A DNA stretch of 64,000 bases, taken from contig NZ_CP032677.1 in the NCBI RefSeq assembly GCF_003627215.1, forward strand, positions 5,337,501 to 5,401,500. The letters run 5' to 3'. Position 1 is the first letter of the stretch; every line of letters begins with the position of its first letter. The notes under the pieces are model-generated. The model searched no databases, was not told where the DNA came from, and saw only the letters and a program-made list of their open reading frames with translations. Origin of the DNA: Pseudomonas sp. Leaf58. GTDB taxonomy: Bacteria > Pseudomonadota > Gammaproteobacteria > Pseudomonadales > Pseudomonadaceae. Of the stretch, positions 52,539 to 60,776 are shown in pieces. A program made the position numbers and the translations under genes.

Positions 52539-53501
52539 ATGCGTAAGTCACTGATGCGTATGACTTTGCGTCAACTGCAGATCTTCAATGAAGTCTGCGA
52601 TTTGCGCTCGTACAGCCGTGCGGCGGAGGAGATGGCGCTGACGCAACCCGCCGTTAGCCTACAGATCCGTCAGCTCGAAGAGCTAATCGGCCAGCCGCTG
52701 TTCGAGTACGTAGGCAAAAAGCTCTACCTAACCGAAGCCGCCGAGGCCCTGCAACGCGCCAGCCACGACATCTTCGGGCGCCTGGAGAGCCTGGACATGC
52801 AACTGTCGGACATGCAGGGCTCACTGCAGGGGCAGTTGAAACTGGCGATCGAGTCCAGTGCCAAGTACTTCGTGCCACACCTGTTCGCCGCCTTCAAGCA
52901 GCGTCACCCGGAGGTCAACCTGACCCTCACGGTGGTCAACCGCGCCCAGGCCATCCGCCGGCTTTCGGATAACCGCGACGACCTGATCATCATGTCCATG
53001 GTGCCGCAGGACATGGGCCTGGAGTTTCTGCCGTTCCTCAACAACCCGATCATCGCGGTGGCACCGCCCGAGCACCCGCTGTGCAAGCTGGAGCAACTGC
53101 GCCTGCAAGACCTGGAGCCTCATACCCTGCTGATACGCGAACAAGGCTCGGGGACGCGTAAGGCCTGCGAGGAGTATTTCAAGGACAAGCGCGTGCACTT
53201 TACCCAGACCCTGGAGGTGGCCTCGGCCGATGCCCAGCGCGAGTGCGTGATCGCCGGCCTGGGTATCGCCTTGCTGACCCGCCATGCGGTTAACCTGGAG
53301 CTGGCCACTGGTGTGCTGAAGGAGCTGCCGGTAGAGGAGTTGCCGCTGTACCGCAGCTGGTGCGTGGTGCAGGCCAAGGCCAAACGGCAATCGCCGGTAG
53401 CCTTGGCCTTTTTGGCGTTCATCCGCAGCGAACGTGCGCTGATCAGCGCGTTGGTTGAGCGTTTTTCGGGGAAGTTGCCGCCGACGTCTGCCACACCGTG
53501 A
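52539..53501 (+). CDS. pycR: LysR-type regulator of the pyruvate carboxylase genes
   Basis: 320 residues. The HTH (YSRAAEEMALTQPAVSLQIRQLE) lies near residues 25-47 and the effector domain follows. Divergent from pycA exactly as the PycR gene of P. aeruginosa is divergent from its pycAB; that protein is needed for persistence in the lung in animal work. The ATG at 52539 (MRKSLMRMTLRQLQ) was chosen, and one at 52557 is possible. Its 3' end overlaps the next gene by 59 nt. Confidence 0.88.
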   Translation: MRKSLMRMTLRQLQIFNEVCDLRSYSRAAEEMALTQPAVSLQIRQLEELIGQPLFEYVGKKLYLTEAAEALQRASHDIFGRLESLDMQLSDMQGSLQGQLKLAIESSAKYFVPHLFAAFKQRHPEVNLTLTVVNRAQAIRRLSDNRDDLIIMSMVPQDMGLEFLPFLNNPIIAVAPPEHPLCKLEQLRLQDLEPHTLLIREQGSGTRKACEEYFKDKRVHFTQTLEVASADAQRECVIAGLGIALLTRHAVNLELATGVLKELPVEELPLYRSWCVVQAKAKRQSPVALAFLAFIRSERALISALVERFSGKLPPTSATP

Positions 53502-53661
53502 GTGCTTGCAACTCGGGGTAATCCACCAGGTCACGGAGCAATTGACGTTGGTCGCAGTAGCTCTCGATCGCGCGGCGGTATTCCATGCGGCGTTGATCCT
53601 TTTCTTGTTGCTTGCGAGCCTTGGCGTTGGGTTGGTACGTACCGTCGAAGTCACGAGCCAT
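53443..53661 (-). CDS. Small PA3496-like conserved protein
   Basis: 72 residues, highly charged: ARDFDGTYQPNAKARKQQEKDQRR then MEYRRAIESYCDQRQLLRDLVDY (given as patterns). It resembles small Pseudomonas proteins annotated as PA3496-family putative envelope integrity proteins; that name rests on memory. Its last 59 nt overlap the 3' end of pycR on the opposite strand, so both reading frames are constrained there. Confidence 0.7.
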   Translation of the reverse strand: MARDFDGTYQPNAKARKQQEKDQRRMEYRRAIESYCDQRQLLRDLVDYPELQALTVWQTSAATSPKNAQPTR

Positions 53662-53760
53662 TGCCTGTCTCCCAGATTAGGATGCGGGAGTTTCAGAGTG
53701 GCCCGGATGGTTTACGGTTTGACTGTGGAATGGTGACAGACTGGTGAATTTTTACTGCCT

Positions 53761-53866
53761 GTACCGGCCCATTCGCGGGCAAGCCCGCTCCTACGGGGAT
53801 AGCGCCCCCTTCACGGGCAATGAAGCACCTGTGTAGGAGCGGGCTTGCCCGCGAAGAGGCCGGTAC
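53761..53866. repeat. Inverted pair of canonical P. putida REP elements
   Basis: 34-nt arms (53761-53794 and 53833-53866) match in 32 of 34 positions as inverted copies; each contains the TTCGCGGGCAAGCCCGCTCC core. This is the cleanest REP pair in the window and a good species marker. Confidence 0.92.
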
Positions 53867-53875
53867 ATGCTGAAC

Positions 53876-54742
53876 TCAGTCGTCGGTAGCCTTGATCGAC
53901 TTGGGCGACAAGCGCAGGCTGCGCAAGCTGCGCTTCACGCTCTTGAGGTGGTTGACCAGGCTCGGCCCGCGCGCCATGGCTACCCCCATCGCCAGCACGT
54001 CGATCACCACCAGGTGGGCGATACGCGAGGTCAACGGGGTGTAGATTTCGGTGTCCTCATGCACGTCGATGGCCAGGTTGACCGTCGACAACTCGGCCAA
54101 CGGCGTCTGGCTGGGGCACAGGGTGATCAGGTTGGCACCGCTCTCGCGCACCAGGTTGGCGGTGATCAGCAGGTCCTTGGAGCGGCCCGACTGGGAAATA
54201 CACACCGCCACATCGCCCGGCTTCAAGGTAACCGCCGACATCGCCTGCATGTGCGGGTCGGAATACGCTGCAGCGCTGAGTAGCAGGCGGAAGAACTTGT
54301 GCTGGGCATCGGCGGCCACCGCACCGGAGGCGCCAAAACCATAGAACTCCACACGCTGCGCCTGGGCCATGGCGCTTACAGCCTGCTGCAGCGCCTGCGG
54401 GTCGAGGTGCTCGCGCACCTCCATCAAGGTGTGCAGGGTGGTGTCGAAAATCTTCAGGCTGTAGTCAGCGACTGAGTCGTCTTCATGGATAGCGAACTGG
54501 CCGAAACTGGCCCCGGCGGCCAGGCTCTGGGCCAGCTTCAGTTTCAAGTCCTGGAAGCCCGAGCAACCGATGGCGCGGCAAAAACGCACGATGGTTGGTT
54601 CACTGATACCCACGCTGTGCGCCAGATCGGCCATGGAGCTGTGCATGACGGCAGCCGGGTCCAGTAGCACGTGGTCAGCTACCTTGAGTTCCGATTTGCG
54701 CAGCAGGTGGCGCGATTGGGCGATATGTTGCAACAAATTCAC
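53876..54742 (-). CDS. RpiR-family regulator (HexR paralogue)
   Basis: 288 residues starting with GTG at 54742. An N-terminal HTH_6 domain (about 1-77, SVGISEPTIVRFCRAIGCSGF) is followed by a SIS sugar-phosphate domain (about 125-255, EFYGFGASGAVAADAQHKFFR and VCISQSGRSKDLL). It resembles HexR, the KDPG-responsive repressor of glucose genes, but its N terminus is different enough to treat it as a paralogue. It is divergent from zwf with HexR-like sites between. Effector unknown. Confidence 0.9.
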   Translation of the reverse strand: MNLLQHIAQSRHLLRKSELKVADHVLLDPAAVMHSSMADLAHSVGISEPTIVRFCRAIGCSGFQDLKLKLAQSLAAGASFGQFAIHEDDSVADYSLKIFDTTLHTLMEVREHLDPQALQQAVSAMAQAQRVEFYGFGASGAVAADAQHKFFRLLLSAAAYSDPHMQAMSAVTLKPGDVAVCISQSGRSKDLLITANLVRESGANLITLCPSQTPLAELSTVNLAIDVHEDTEIYTPLTSRIAHLVVIDVLAMGVAMARGPSLVNHLKSVKRSLRSLRLSPKSIKATDD

Positions 54743-54774
54743 AGGCTGGACTCGGTTATGATCGGCTGGCCGGG

Positions 54775-54801
54775 TTGTAGCTATCTTGTAGTTATACTAC
54801 A
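54775..54801. promoter_or_regulatory. HexR-type operator before zwf
   Basis: TTGTAG occurs twice (54775-54780, 54786-54791), and the second begins the palindrome TGTAGT-TAT-ACTACA (54787-54801). Known HexR sites are TTGT-N7/8-ACAA-like, so this fits an RpiR/HexR operator for zwf and for the regulator's own gene. Confidence 0.65.
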
Positions 54802-54845
54802 TGGACGCCAACCCGCCCAGTTAAACGAACGTGGAGAGTGGTGGT

Positions 54846-56288
54846 TTGACTATTCCTTGCGACATTCTGGTCTTCGGCGGCACCGGCGATCTGGCCCTGC
54901 ACAAATTACTTCCGGCGCTCTACCACCTGTTTCGCGAGGCCCGTCTGAACAATGCCGTGCGAATTATTGCCCTGGCGCGACGCAACCTGCCCCGTAACGA
55001 TTACCTCAAGCTCGCCGAACGCCATTGCCGGGCACAGATCGCCCGCAGTGACTTCGACGAAGAGGTTTGGCAGCGGTTTTCCGCGCGGGTCGACTATTTC
55101 GCCATGGATGCTTCGCAAAGCGCCGACTTCGGCCGCCTGGCGCGCTACCTGGGCGAACCCGGCGGCTTGACGCGCATCTTCTACCTGGCCACCGCCCCCA
55201 ACCTGTTCGTGCCAATTGCCAACCACCTGCGTAACGCCGGGCTGGCCGATGCCGAAGCGCGCATCGTGCTAGAAAAGCCAATCGGCCACTCGCTGCAATC
55301 GGCTACCGCCATCAACGAAGCGATTGGCGCGGTAATGGAGGAAAACCAGGTATTTCGCATCGACCATTACCTGGGCAAGGAAACCGTGCAAAACCTGATG
55401 GCCCTGCGCTTCGCCAACGCCCTGCTGGAGCCAGTATGGCGCAACAATCAGGTCGACCATGTGCAGATCAGTGTGTGCGAGACCCTGGGTGTAGAGAACC
55501 GCGGCGCCTACTACGACCGCGCCGGGGCGACCCGCGACATGCTGCAAAACCACCTGCTGCAGTTGCTGTGCCTGGTGGCCATGGAGCCCCCGGCACAGTT
55601 CGAGGCCGAAGCGGTGCGCGACGAAAAAGTGAAAATTCTGCGTGCCCTCAAGCCCATCACAGGCCAGGACGTGCAGGACAAGACCGTGCGCGGGCAGTAT
55701 GGCGCTGGGCGCATCGGCGGCCAGGAAGTGCCGGCCTACTACTTTGAAAAGGACGTCGATAACGACAGCGACACCGAAACCTTCGTCGCCATCGAGGCGC
55801 ACATCGACAATTGGCGCTGGGCCGGTGTGCCGTTTTACCTGCGCACCGGCAAGCGCATGGCACGGCGCTCATCGCAGATCGTCATTCAGTTCAAGCCGGT
55901 GCCCCACGAGCTGTTCAGCGGTGGCCAGGTGAACCAACTGCTAATTCAGCTGCAACCGGACGAACGCATCAGCCTGCGCATGATGACCAAGAGCCCCGGC
56001 AAGGGCATGCGCCTGGAGCCAGTGGACCTGGACCTGAACCTGGCACAAGTGTTCAGCCAGACCCGGCGCTGGGAGGCTTATGAACGGCTGCTGCTGGATA
56101 TCCTGGAAGGCGATTCGACCTTGTTCATGCGGCGAGATGAAGTGGAAGCAGCCTGGGCCTGGATCGACCCGATCATCAAGGGTTGGGAGGAGCACTTCCA
56201 GCCCCCCCGCCACTATGCGGCCGGCAGCAACGGCCCGGAGCAGGCCAGCAGCCTGCTGGCCCGGCAGGCCAGGCACTGGCATGGTTGA
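54846..56288 (+). CDS. zwf: Glucose-6-phosphate dehydrogenase
   Basis: 480 residues. NADP-binding GGTGDLA (11-17), catalytic motif RIDHYLGKE (171-179, His174 the catalytic base region), then the beta+alpha domain. It oxidises glucose-6-phosphate to 6-phosphogluconolactone. The TTG at 54846 was chosen: GGAGAG ends 7 nt before it and gives the normal N terminus MTIPCDILVFGG; a GTG at 54831 has no ribosome site. This is a second, unlinked type of zwf (not next to pgl and eda). Confidence 0.95.
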   Translation: MTIPCDILVFGGTGDLALHKLLPALYHLFREARLNNAVRIIALARRNLPRNDYLKLAERHCRAQIARSDFDEEVWQRFSARVDYFAMDASQSADFGRLARYLGEPGGLTRIFYLATAPNLFVPIANHLRNAGLADAEARIVLEKPIGHSLQSATAINEAIGAVMEENQVFRIDHYLGKETVQNLMALRFANALLEPVWRNNQVDHVQISVCETLGVENRGAYYDRAGATRDMLQNHLLQLLCLVAMEPPAQFEAEAVRDEKVKILRALKPITGQDVQDKTVRGQYGAGRIGGQEVPAYYFEKDVDNDSDTETFVAIEAHIDNWRWAGVPFYLRTGKRMARRSSQIVIQFKPVPHELFSGGQVNQLLIQLQPDERISLRMMTKSPGKGMRLEPVDLDLNLAQVFSQTRRWEAYERLLLDILEGDSTLFMRRDEVEAAWAWIDPIIKGWEEHFQPPRHYAAGSNGPEQASSLLARQARHWHG

Positions 56289-56432
56289 AGTGTTTCAAGC
56301 CTGACGCCAACGCGCGTACTGCAGCGCAACCATCGCTATAGCTGAAACCCTGCCAAATCCCATAGGCCGCCCGGCAAAGCGAAAGTGGCAGCGGGCCTTG
56401 CGCCCTCACTTCCAATTACCGAGGCGTTCATC

Positions 56433-56759
56433 ATGAACACGATAGAAAACCTGTTTGCCTACAACAACGATGTACCGGGTGAGCCTACCTTTTTTGAAGT
56501 ACAGGGAACTGTGACAGTGGCTCACCCTGGCATCGAACCTGTCCTGGTAGAGCCGGCAGTGCGTCACAGGGGCGGCTGGGAAGTGCTTGAGCTCAAGCTG
56601 ATTGAAAAAGAAGGCGTGGCGCTGCAGGTCGGGACCACCAAACAGGTCAGCTTCAGGCGCGAAGGGGGAACCACTTGGAAGGCGCTGGAGATTATCCAGC
56701 CCGAAGGCGGTTCGCAAAGGGTAGAAATAGGCCACCGGGAAGCCATCAACGGCCAGTAA
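56433..56759 (+). CDS. Conserved hypothetical protein
   Basis: 108 residues, soluble, beta-rich, without signal or membrane segment. It contains FEVQGTVTVAHPGIEPVLVE and VLELKLIEKEGVALQVGTTKQVSFRRE, reminiscent of a small beta-barrel, but I do not recognise the family. GAGGCG lies before the ATG at 56433. It is followed by an 11-bp hairpin and then uvrD; a monocistronic unit is likely. Confidence 0.72.
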   Translation: MNTIENLFAYNNDVPGEPTFFEVQGTVTVAHPGIEPVLVEPAVRHRGGWEVLELKLIEKEGVALQVGTTKQVSFRREGGTTWKALEIIQPEGGSQRVEIGHREAINGQ

Positions 56760-56768
56760 CCCTCTACC

Positions 56769-56799
56769 AGCCTGATCGCAGCATCGCGGCGATCAGGCT
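56769..56799 (+). terminator. Hairpin between the hypothetical gene and uvrD
   Basis: AGCCTGATCGC (56769-56779) and GCGATCAGGCT (56789-56799) are perfect 11-bp inverted arms; no T-run follows. Confidence 0.65.
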
Positions 56800-56893
56800 G
56801 CTGCCTCCACGGACCGACGAGCGACCGCCTCGCAGGTGCATATTTATACAGTAGAAGTTTGCCCCTTCCCCTGCCGCGCCCTAGAATGGCCCG

Positions 56894-59080
56894 ATGCGCA
56901 CAGACGACCTCTCCCTCCTGCTTAACTCCCTCAACGATGCCCAACGCCAGGCCGTAGCGGCCACGCTCGGGCGTCAACTGGTGCTTGCCGGCGCCGGTTC
57001 CGGCAAAACCCGCGTGCTGGTGCACCGCATCGCCTGGCTGATCCAGGTGGAGCAGGCATCGCCGCACTCGATCCTGTCGGTAACCTTCACCAACAAGGCT
57101 GCAGCAGAAATGCGCCAGCGGATCGAGCAACTGCTGGGCATCAACCCAGCAGGCATGTGGGTTGGCACCTTCCACGGCCTGGCCCATCGCCTGTTGCGCG
57201 CCCACTGGCAGGAAGCGCGGCTGGTGCAGAACTTCCAGATCCTCGACAGCGACGACCAGCAGCGCCTGATCAAGCGGGTGATGCGCGAGCTGGGCCTGGA
57301 CGAGCAGAAGTGGCCGGCACGCCAGGCTCAGTGGTTCATCAACGGGCAGAAGGACGAGGGCTTGCGCCCGCAGCATATCCAGGCCGGCGGTGACCTGTTC
57401 CTGTCGACCATGCGCGACGTCTATAGCGCCTATGAACAGGCTTGCGAGCGCGCTGGGGTTATCGACTTCTCCGAGCTGCTGCTGCGCGCGCTGGACCTGT
57501 GGCGCGATCACCCAGGCCTGCTGGAGCACTACCAACGGCGCTTCCAACATGTGCTGGTAGACGAATTCCAGGACACCAACGCCGTGCAGTACGCCTGGCT
57601 GCGCCTGTTGGCGCGCGGTGGTGCCAGCCTGATGGCGGTGGGCGATGACGACCAGTCGATCTACGGCTGGCGCGGCGCCAAGATCGAGAATATTCACCAG
57701 TACACTGCCGACTTCCCTGACGCCGAAATGATCCGCCTGGAGCAGAACTACCGCTCCACCGGCGGCATCCTCAAGGCGGCCAACGCCCTGATCGCCAACA
57801 ACAGTGGGCGCTTGGGCAAGGAACTGTGGACCGACATGGGCGAAGGCGAACCGCTAACCCTGTACGCGGCCTACAACGAGCATGACGAAGCGCGCTATGT
57901 AGTGGAAACCATCGAGAGCCTGGTCAAGCAGGGCAATGCGCGTAACGAAATCGCCATCCTGTACCGCTCCAACGCCCAGTCGCGGGTGCTGGAAGAAGCT
58001 CTGCTGCGCGAGCGCATTCCCTACCGCATCTACGGCGGCCAGCGCTTCTTCGAACGCGCCGAAATCAAGAACGCCATGGCTTACCTGCGGCTGCTCGAAG
58101 GGCGTGGCAACGATGCCGCCCTGGAGCGGGTTATCAACGTGCCGCCGCGCGGCATTGGCGAAAAAACCGTCGAGGCTATCCGCGAACACGCGCGCCACAG
58201 CCAGCTGTCGATGTGGCAGGCGATGTGCCAGTTGCTGGCTGCCAAGGCCTTAAAAGGCCGCGCTGCCAGCGCCCTGGGGGCGTTCATCGAGCTTATCGAA
58301 GGGCTGGCTGCCAAGGTTGTGGACATGCCGCTGCATACCATGACCCAGACCACCATCGAGCAGTCCGGGCTGATCATCTATCACCAGGAAGAAAAGGGTG
58401 AAAAGGGCCAGGCGCGGGTAGAAAACCTTGAGGAACTGGTGAGCGCAGCGCGCAACTTCGAGTCCACTGACGAAGACGCCGACCTCTCGCCACTCTCGGC
58501 CTTCCTCGGCCACGCCTCGCTCGAAGCGGGCGATACCCAGGCCGACGAGCATGAAGACAGCGTCCAGCTGATGACCTTGCACAGCGCCAAGGGCCTGGAA
58601 TTCCCATATGTATTCCTGGTGGGCATGGAAGAAGGCCTGTTCCCGCACAAGATGAGCCTGGAAGAGCCCGGCCGCCTGGAAGAGGAACGCCGCCTGGCCT
58701 ACGTGGGCATCACTCGCGCCATGCGCCAGCTGGTCATGACCTACGCCGAAACGCGTCGCCTGTATGGCAGCGAGACCTACAACAAGGTATCGCGTTTTGT
58801 ACGTGAGATACCGGCGGGCCTGATTCAGGAAGTGCGCCTGTCCAACAGCGTCAGCCGCCCGTTCGGCGGGGTCAAGACGGCTACCAACAGCAACCTGTTC
58901 GCCAATGCCAGCATTCCACAGACTGCGTTCAATTTGGGCCAGCGTGTGCAGCACGCGGTGTTTGGCGAGGGCGTAATCCTCAACTTCGAGGGCTCCGGCG
59001 CCCAGGCACGGGTGCAGGTGAATTTTGCCGAAGGCAGCAAGTGGCTGATGCTGGGGTATGCCAAGCTCGAGGCCATCTGA
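56894..59080 (+). CDS. uvrD: DNA helicase II
   Basis: 728 residues of superfamily 1A. The Walker A is GAGSGKT (33-39), motif II VDEFQDTN, motif III DDQSIYGWRGA, motif IV-VI with QNYRST, HSAKGLEFP and VGITRAM. A C-terminal tudor-like tail (about 665-728, QHAVFGEGVILNFEGSG) helps bind RNA polymerase. It acts in excision and mismatch repair. It has its own upstream region. Confidence 0.97.
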   Translation: MRTDDLSLLLNSLNDAQRQAVAATLGRQLVLAGAGSGKTRVLVHRIAWLIQVEQASPHSILSVTFTNKAAAEMRQRIEQLLGINPAGMWVGTFHGLAHRLLRAHWQEARLVQNFQILDSDDQQRLIKRVMRELGLDEQKWPARQAQWFINGQKDEGLRPQHIQAGGDLFLSTMRDVYSAYEQACERAGVIDFSELLLRALDLWRDHPGLLEHYQRRFQHVLVDEFQDTNAVQYAWLRLLARGGASLMAVGDDDQSIYGWRGAKIENIHQYTADFPDAEMIRLEQNYRSTGGILKAANALIANNSGRLGKELWTDMGEGEPLTLYAAYNEHDEARYVVETIESLVKQGNARNEIAILYRSNAQSRVLEEALLRERIPYRIYGGQRFFERAEIKNAMAYLRLLEGRGNDAALERVINVPPRGIGEKTVEAIREHARHSQLSMWQAMCQLLAAKALKGRAASALGAFIELIEGLAAKVVDMPLHTMTQTTIEQSGLIIYHQEEKGEKGQARVENLEELVSAARNFESTDEDADLSPLSAFLGHASLEAGDTQADEHEDSVQLMTLHSAKGLEFPYVFLVGMEEGLFPHKMSLEEPGRLEEERRLAYVGITRAMRQLVMTYAETRRLYGSETYNKVSRFVREIPAGLIQEVRLSNSVSRPFGGVKTATNSNLFANASIPQTAFNLGQRVQHAVFGEGVILNFEGSGAQARVQVNFAEGSKWLMLGYAKLEAI

Positions 59081-59094
59081 AGCCTGCACCGGCC

Positions 59095-59211
59095 TTGTAG
59101 GAGCAGCCTTGTGCCGCGATGGGCTGCAAAGCAGCCGCAGGATTTTTACCTGAACGCTGAACCTGCCGGGGCTGCTGCGCAGCCCATCGCGACACAAGGC
59201 TGCTCCTACAA
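59095..59211. repeat. 33-bp inverted repeat with one mismatch, REP-like but a different family
   Basis: Arms 59095-59127 and 59179-59211 match in 32 of 33 positions as inverted copies. Core TTGTAGGAGCAGCCTTGTGC, distinct from the GCGGGCAAGCCCGC core of the other REPs. Lies between uvrD and the Tim44 gene. Confidence 0.9.
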
Positions 59212-59334
59212 GAGCCGTCCATAAGTACCTTGTAACATTCAGGCAAAAGCTCGAAACATTATGTCGCTGGTCATGTGCCCGGGAACCTGTGCAACATGAC
59301 GCGCGTGCAATCCACAACAGGGGATATCCCACTT

Positions 59335-60189
59335 ATGCAACGTTTTCTTAGCATCGCACTGGCGCTTTGCGTCGGCTTGACGCTGAGCCTGGACGCCAAC
59401 GCCAAACGTTTCGGCGGCGGCAAGAGCTCGGGCTCCGCGCCTATCCACCAGACCCGCCAGGCCACGCCAACCACGCCTGCCGCCGCGCCGACCGCACCTG
59501 GCCGTGCCGCTCCGGCCGCCAGCGGTGCTTCGCGCTGGTTGGGCCCACTTGCCGGCCTGGCCGCCGGTGGCCTGCTGGCTTCCATGTTCATGGGCGACGG
59601 TTTCGAAGGTTTCCAGATCATGGACTTCCTGATCGTGGCGCTCATCGCCTTCCTGGTGTTCCGCTTCATCGCTGCGCGTCGTCGCCAGCAGCAGCCGCAA
59701 ATGGCCATGCCAGGCCATGCGCCGATGCAGCGTGAAGCTCACGCGCAGCCTGCCCAGCCGTCGGTCTTCGGTGGTTCGGCCGCACCCGCTGCCGCTGCCA
59801 CTCCGGTGATCAACGCCCCGGCCTGGTTCAACGAGCAAAGCTTCCTGGCTGCCGCCCGTAACCACTTCCAGTCGCTGCAGCAGCACTGGGATGCCAATGA
59901 AATGGACAAAATCGCCGAGTTCGTCACCCCGCAAATGCTTGAGTTCCTCAAACGCGAGCGCGCCGAGCTGGGTGATGGCTTCCAGTCCACCTACATCGAC
60001 AACCTTGAGGTACAGTTGGACGGTGTTGACGACCGCGCCGACCGCACCGACGCCACCCTCACCTTCCGTGGCGTATCGAAAAACTCGCGCTTCGACCAGG
60101 GCGAACTGTTCAGCGAAAGCTGGCACATGGTTCGCGCCCCAGGCGAAAACCAGCCTTGGCTGGTCGCCGGTATCCGTCAAAACGGCTAA
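59335..60189 (+). CDS. Tim44-domain protein, inner membrane
   Basis: 284 residues. A signal/anchor (1 to about 20), a Thr/Pro/Ala-rich stretch with Gly motifs KRFGGGKSSGS, two hydrophobic stretches (about 78-95 GPLAGLAAGGLLASMFMG, and 100-122 IMDFLIVALIAFLVFRFI), and a C-terminal Tim44-like domain (about 165-280, AARNHFQSLQQHWDANEMDKIAEFVTPQM). Family members often sit in the inner membrane; role unknown. The ATG at 59335 has AGGGGAT before it. Confidence 0.88.
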   Translation: MQRFLSIALALCVGLTLSLDANAKRFGGGKSSGSAPIHQTRQATPTTPAAAPTAPGRAAPAASGASRWLGPLAGLAAGGLLASMFMGDGFEGFQIMDFLIVALIAFLVFRFIAARRRQQQPQMAMPGHAPMQREAHAQPAQPSVFGGSAAPAAAATPVINAPAWFNEQSFLAAARNHFQSLQQHWDANEMDKIAEFVTPQMLEFLKRERAELGDGFQSTYIDNLEVQLDGVDDRADRTDATLTFRGVSKNSRFDQGELFSESWHMVRAPGENQPWLVAGIRQNG

Positions 60190-60206
60190 CCGCTGCATGC
60201 TGCACA

Positions 60207-60235
60207 AAAAACCCCGGGCCTGCCCCGGGGTTTTT
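60207..60235 (+). terminator. Rho-independent terminator after the Tim44 gene
   Basis: A stem of CCCCGGG and CCCGGGG with a short loop, followed by TTTTT. Lies about 18 nt after the stop. Confidence 0.92.
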
Positions 60236-60303
60236 GCTTTTGCCAGAGTGGCCTACTAGGGTATAACGCGCAGCGTTGTCATCTAGGTCAGAGGAAGTGA
60301 ACC

Positions 60304-60711
60304 GTGGAAGAAGTGATCGAACAACTCCGTGAAGCCAATGAGCCGGTACCAGTGCCCTTGGAGCTTCCCGACGAGGACCAGCTGGTAGAGATCGAAGAAC
60401 AGCTGTTCATCAATATTCCATTCGTGTTCAAAGAGTTTCTCCTGACCGTAAGCGATGTGGTTTACGGCTCCCTTGAGCCTGTGACCGCCACCGACCCGCA
60501 GTCTCACACTTACCTGCCAGATGTGGCGTCCAACGCCTGGGATGCCGGCGTGCCGCGGGACCTGATTCCGCTGTGCCAGGACGGCGACAACTACTACTGC
60601 GTCGAAGAAGACGGCACCGTGGTGCTGTGGGATGCGGAAGAAGAAATCGTCGGCGAAGAAAGCTGGGAATCGGTATGGCATTGGGCGCGGGATGTTTGGC
60701 TGGAAAGCTGA
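60304..60711 (+). CDS. SMI1/KNR4-like protein
   Basis: 135 residues, GTG start with AGAGGAAG at 60291-60298. Strongly acidic, with PVPVPLELPDEDQLVEIEEQLFINIP at the start, DVVYGSLEPV and VVLWDAEEEIV, typical of SMI1/KNR4 domains. Such proteins often serve as immunity proteins in toxin systems but some are housekeeping; no toxin gene is beside it, and its position next to core genes argues against an immunity role. Confidence 0.82.
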   Translation: MEEVIEQLREANEPVPVPLELPDEDQLVEIEEQLFINIPFVFKEFLLTVSDVVYGSLEPVTATDPQSHTYLPDVASNAWDAGVPRDLIPLCQDGDNYYCVEEDGTVVLWDAEEEIVGEESWESVWHWARDVWLES

Positions 60712-60776
60712 TTCCAACCTCTATTTGAAGTTGCCCCTGCGCTGGCCACTGAGGCCAGCACAGGGGACATCGCCCC

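Noticed and set aside
53761..53866. REP pair read as an attachment site or IS end
   Set aside because: No transposase or target duplication nearby; the core matches P. putida REP elements.
54831..56288. GTG at 54831 as zwf start
   Set aside because: No ribosome site upstream; the TTG at 54846 has GGAGAG at the right distance and the conserved N terminus.
60304..60711. SMI1/KNR4-like gene as an immunity gene of a contact-dependent toxin
   Set aside because: No toxin, Rhs, CdiA or type VI gene is adjacent, and the position is among core genes.
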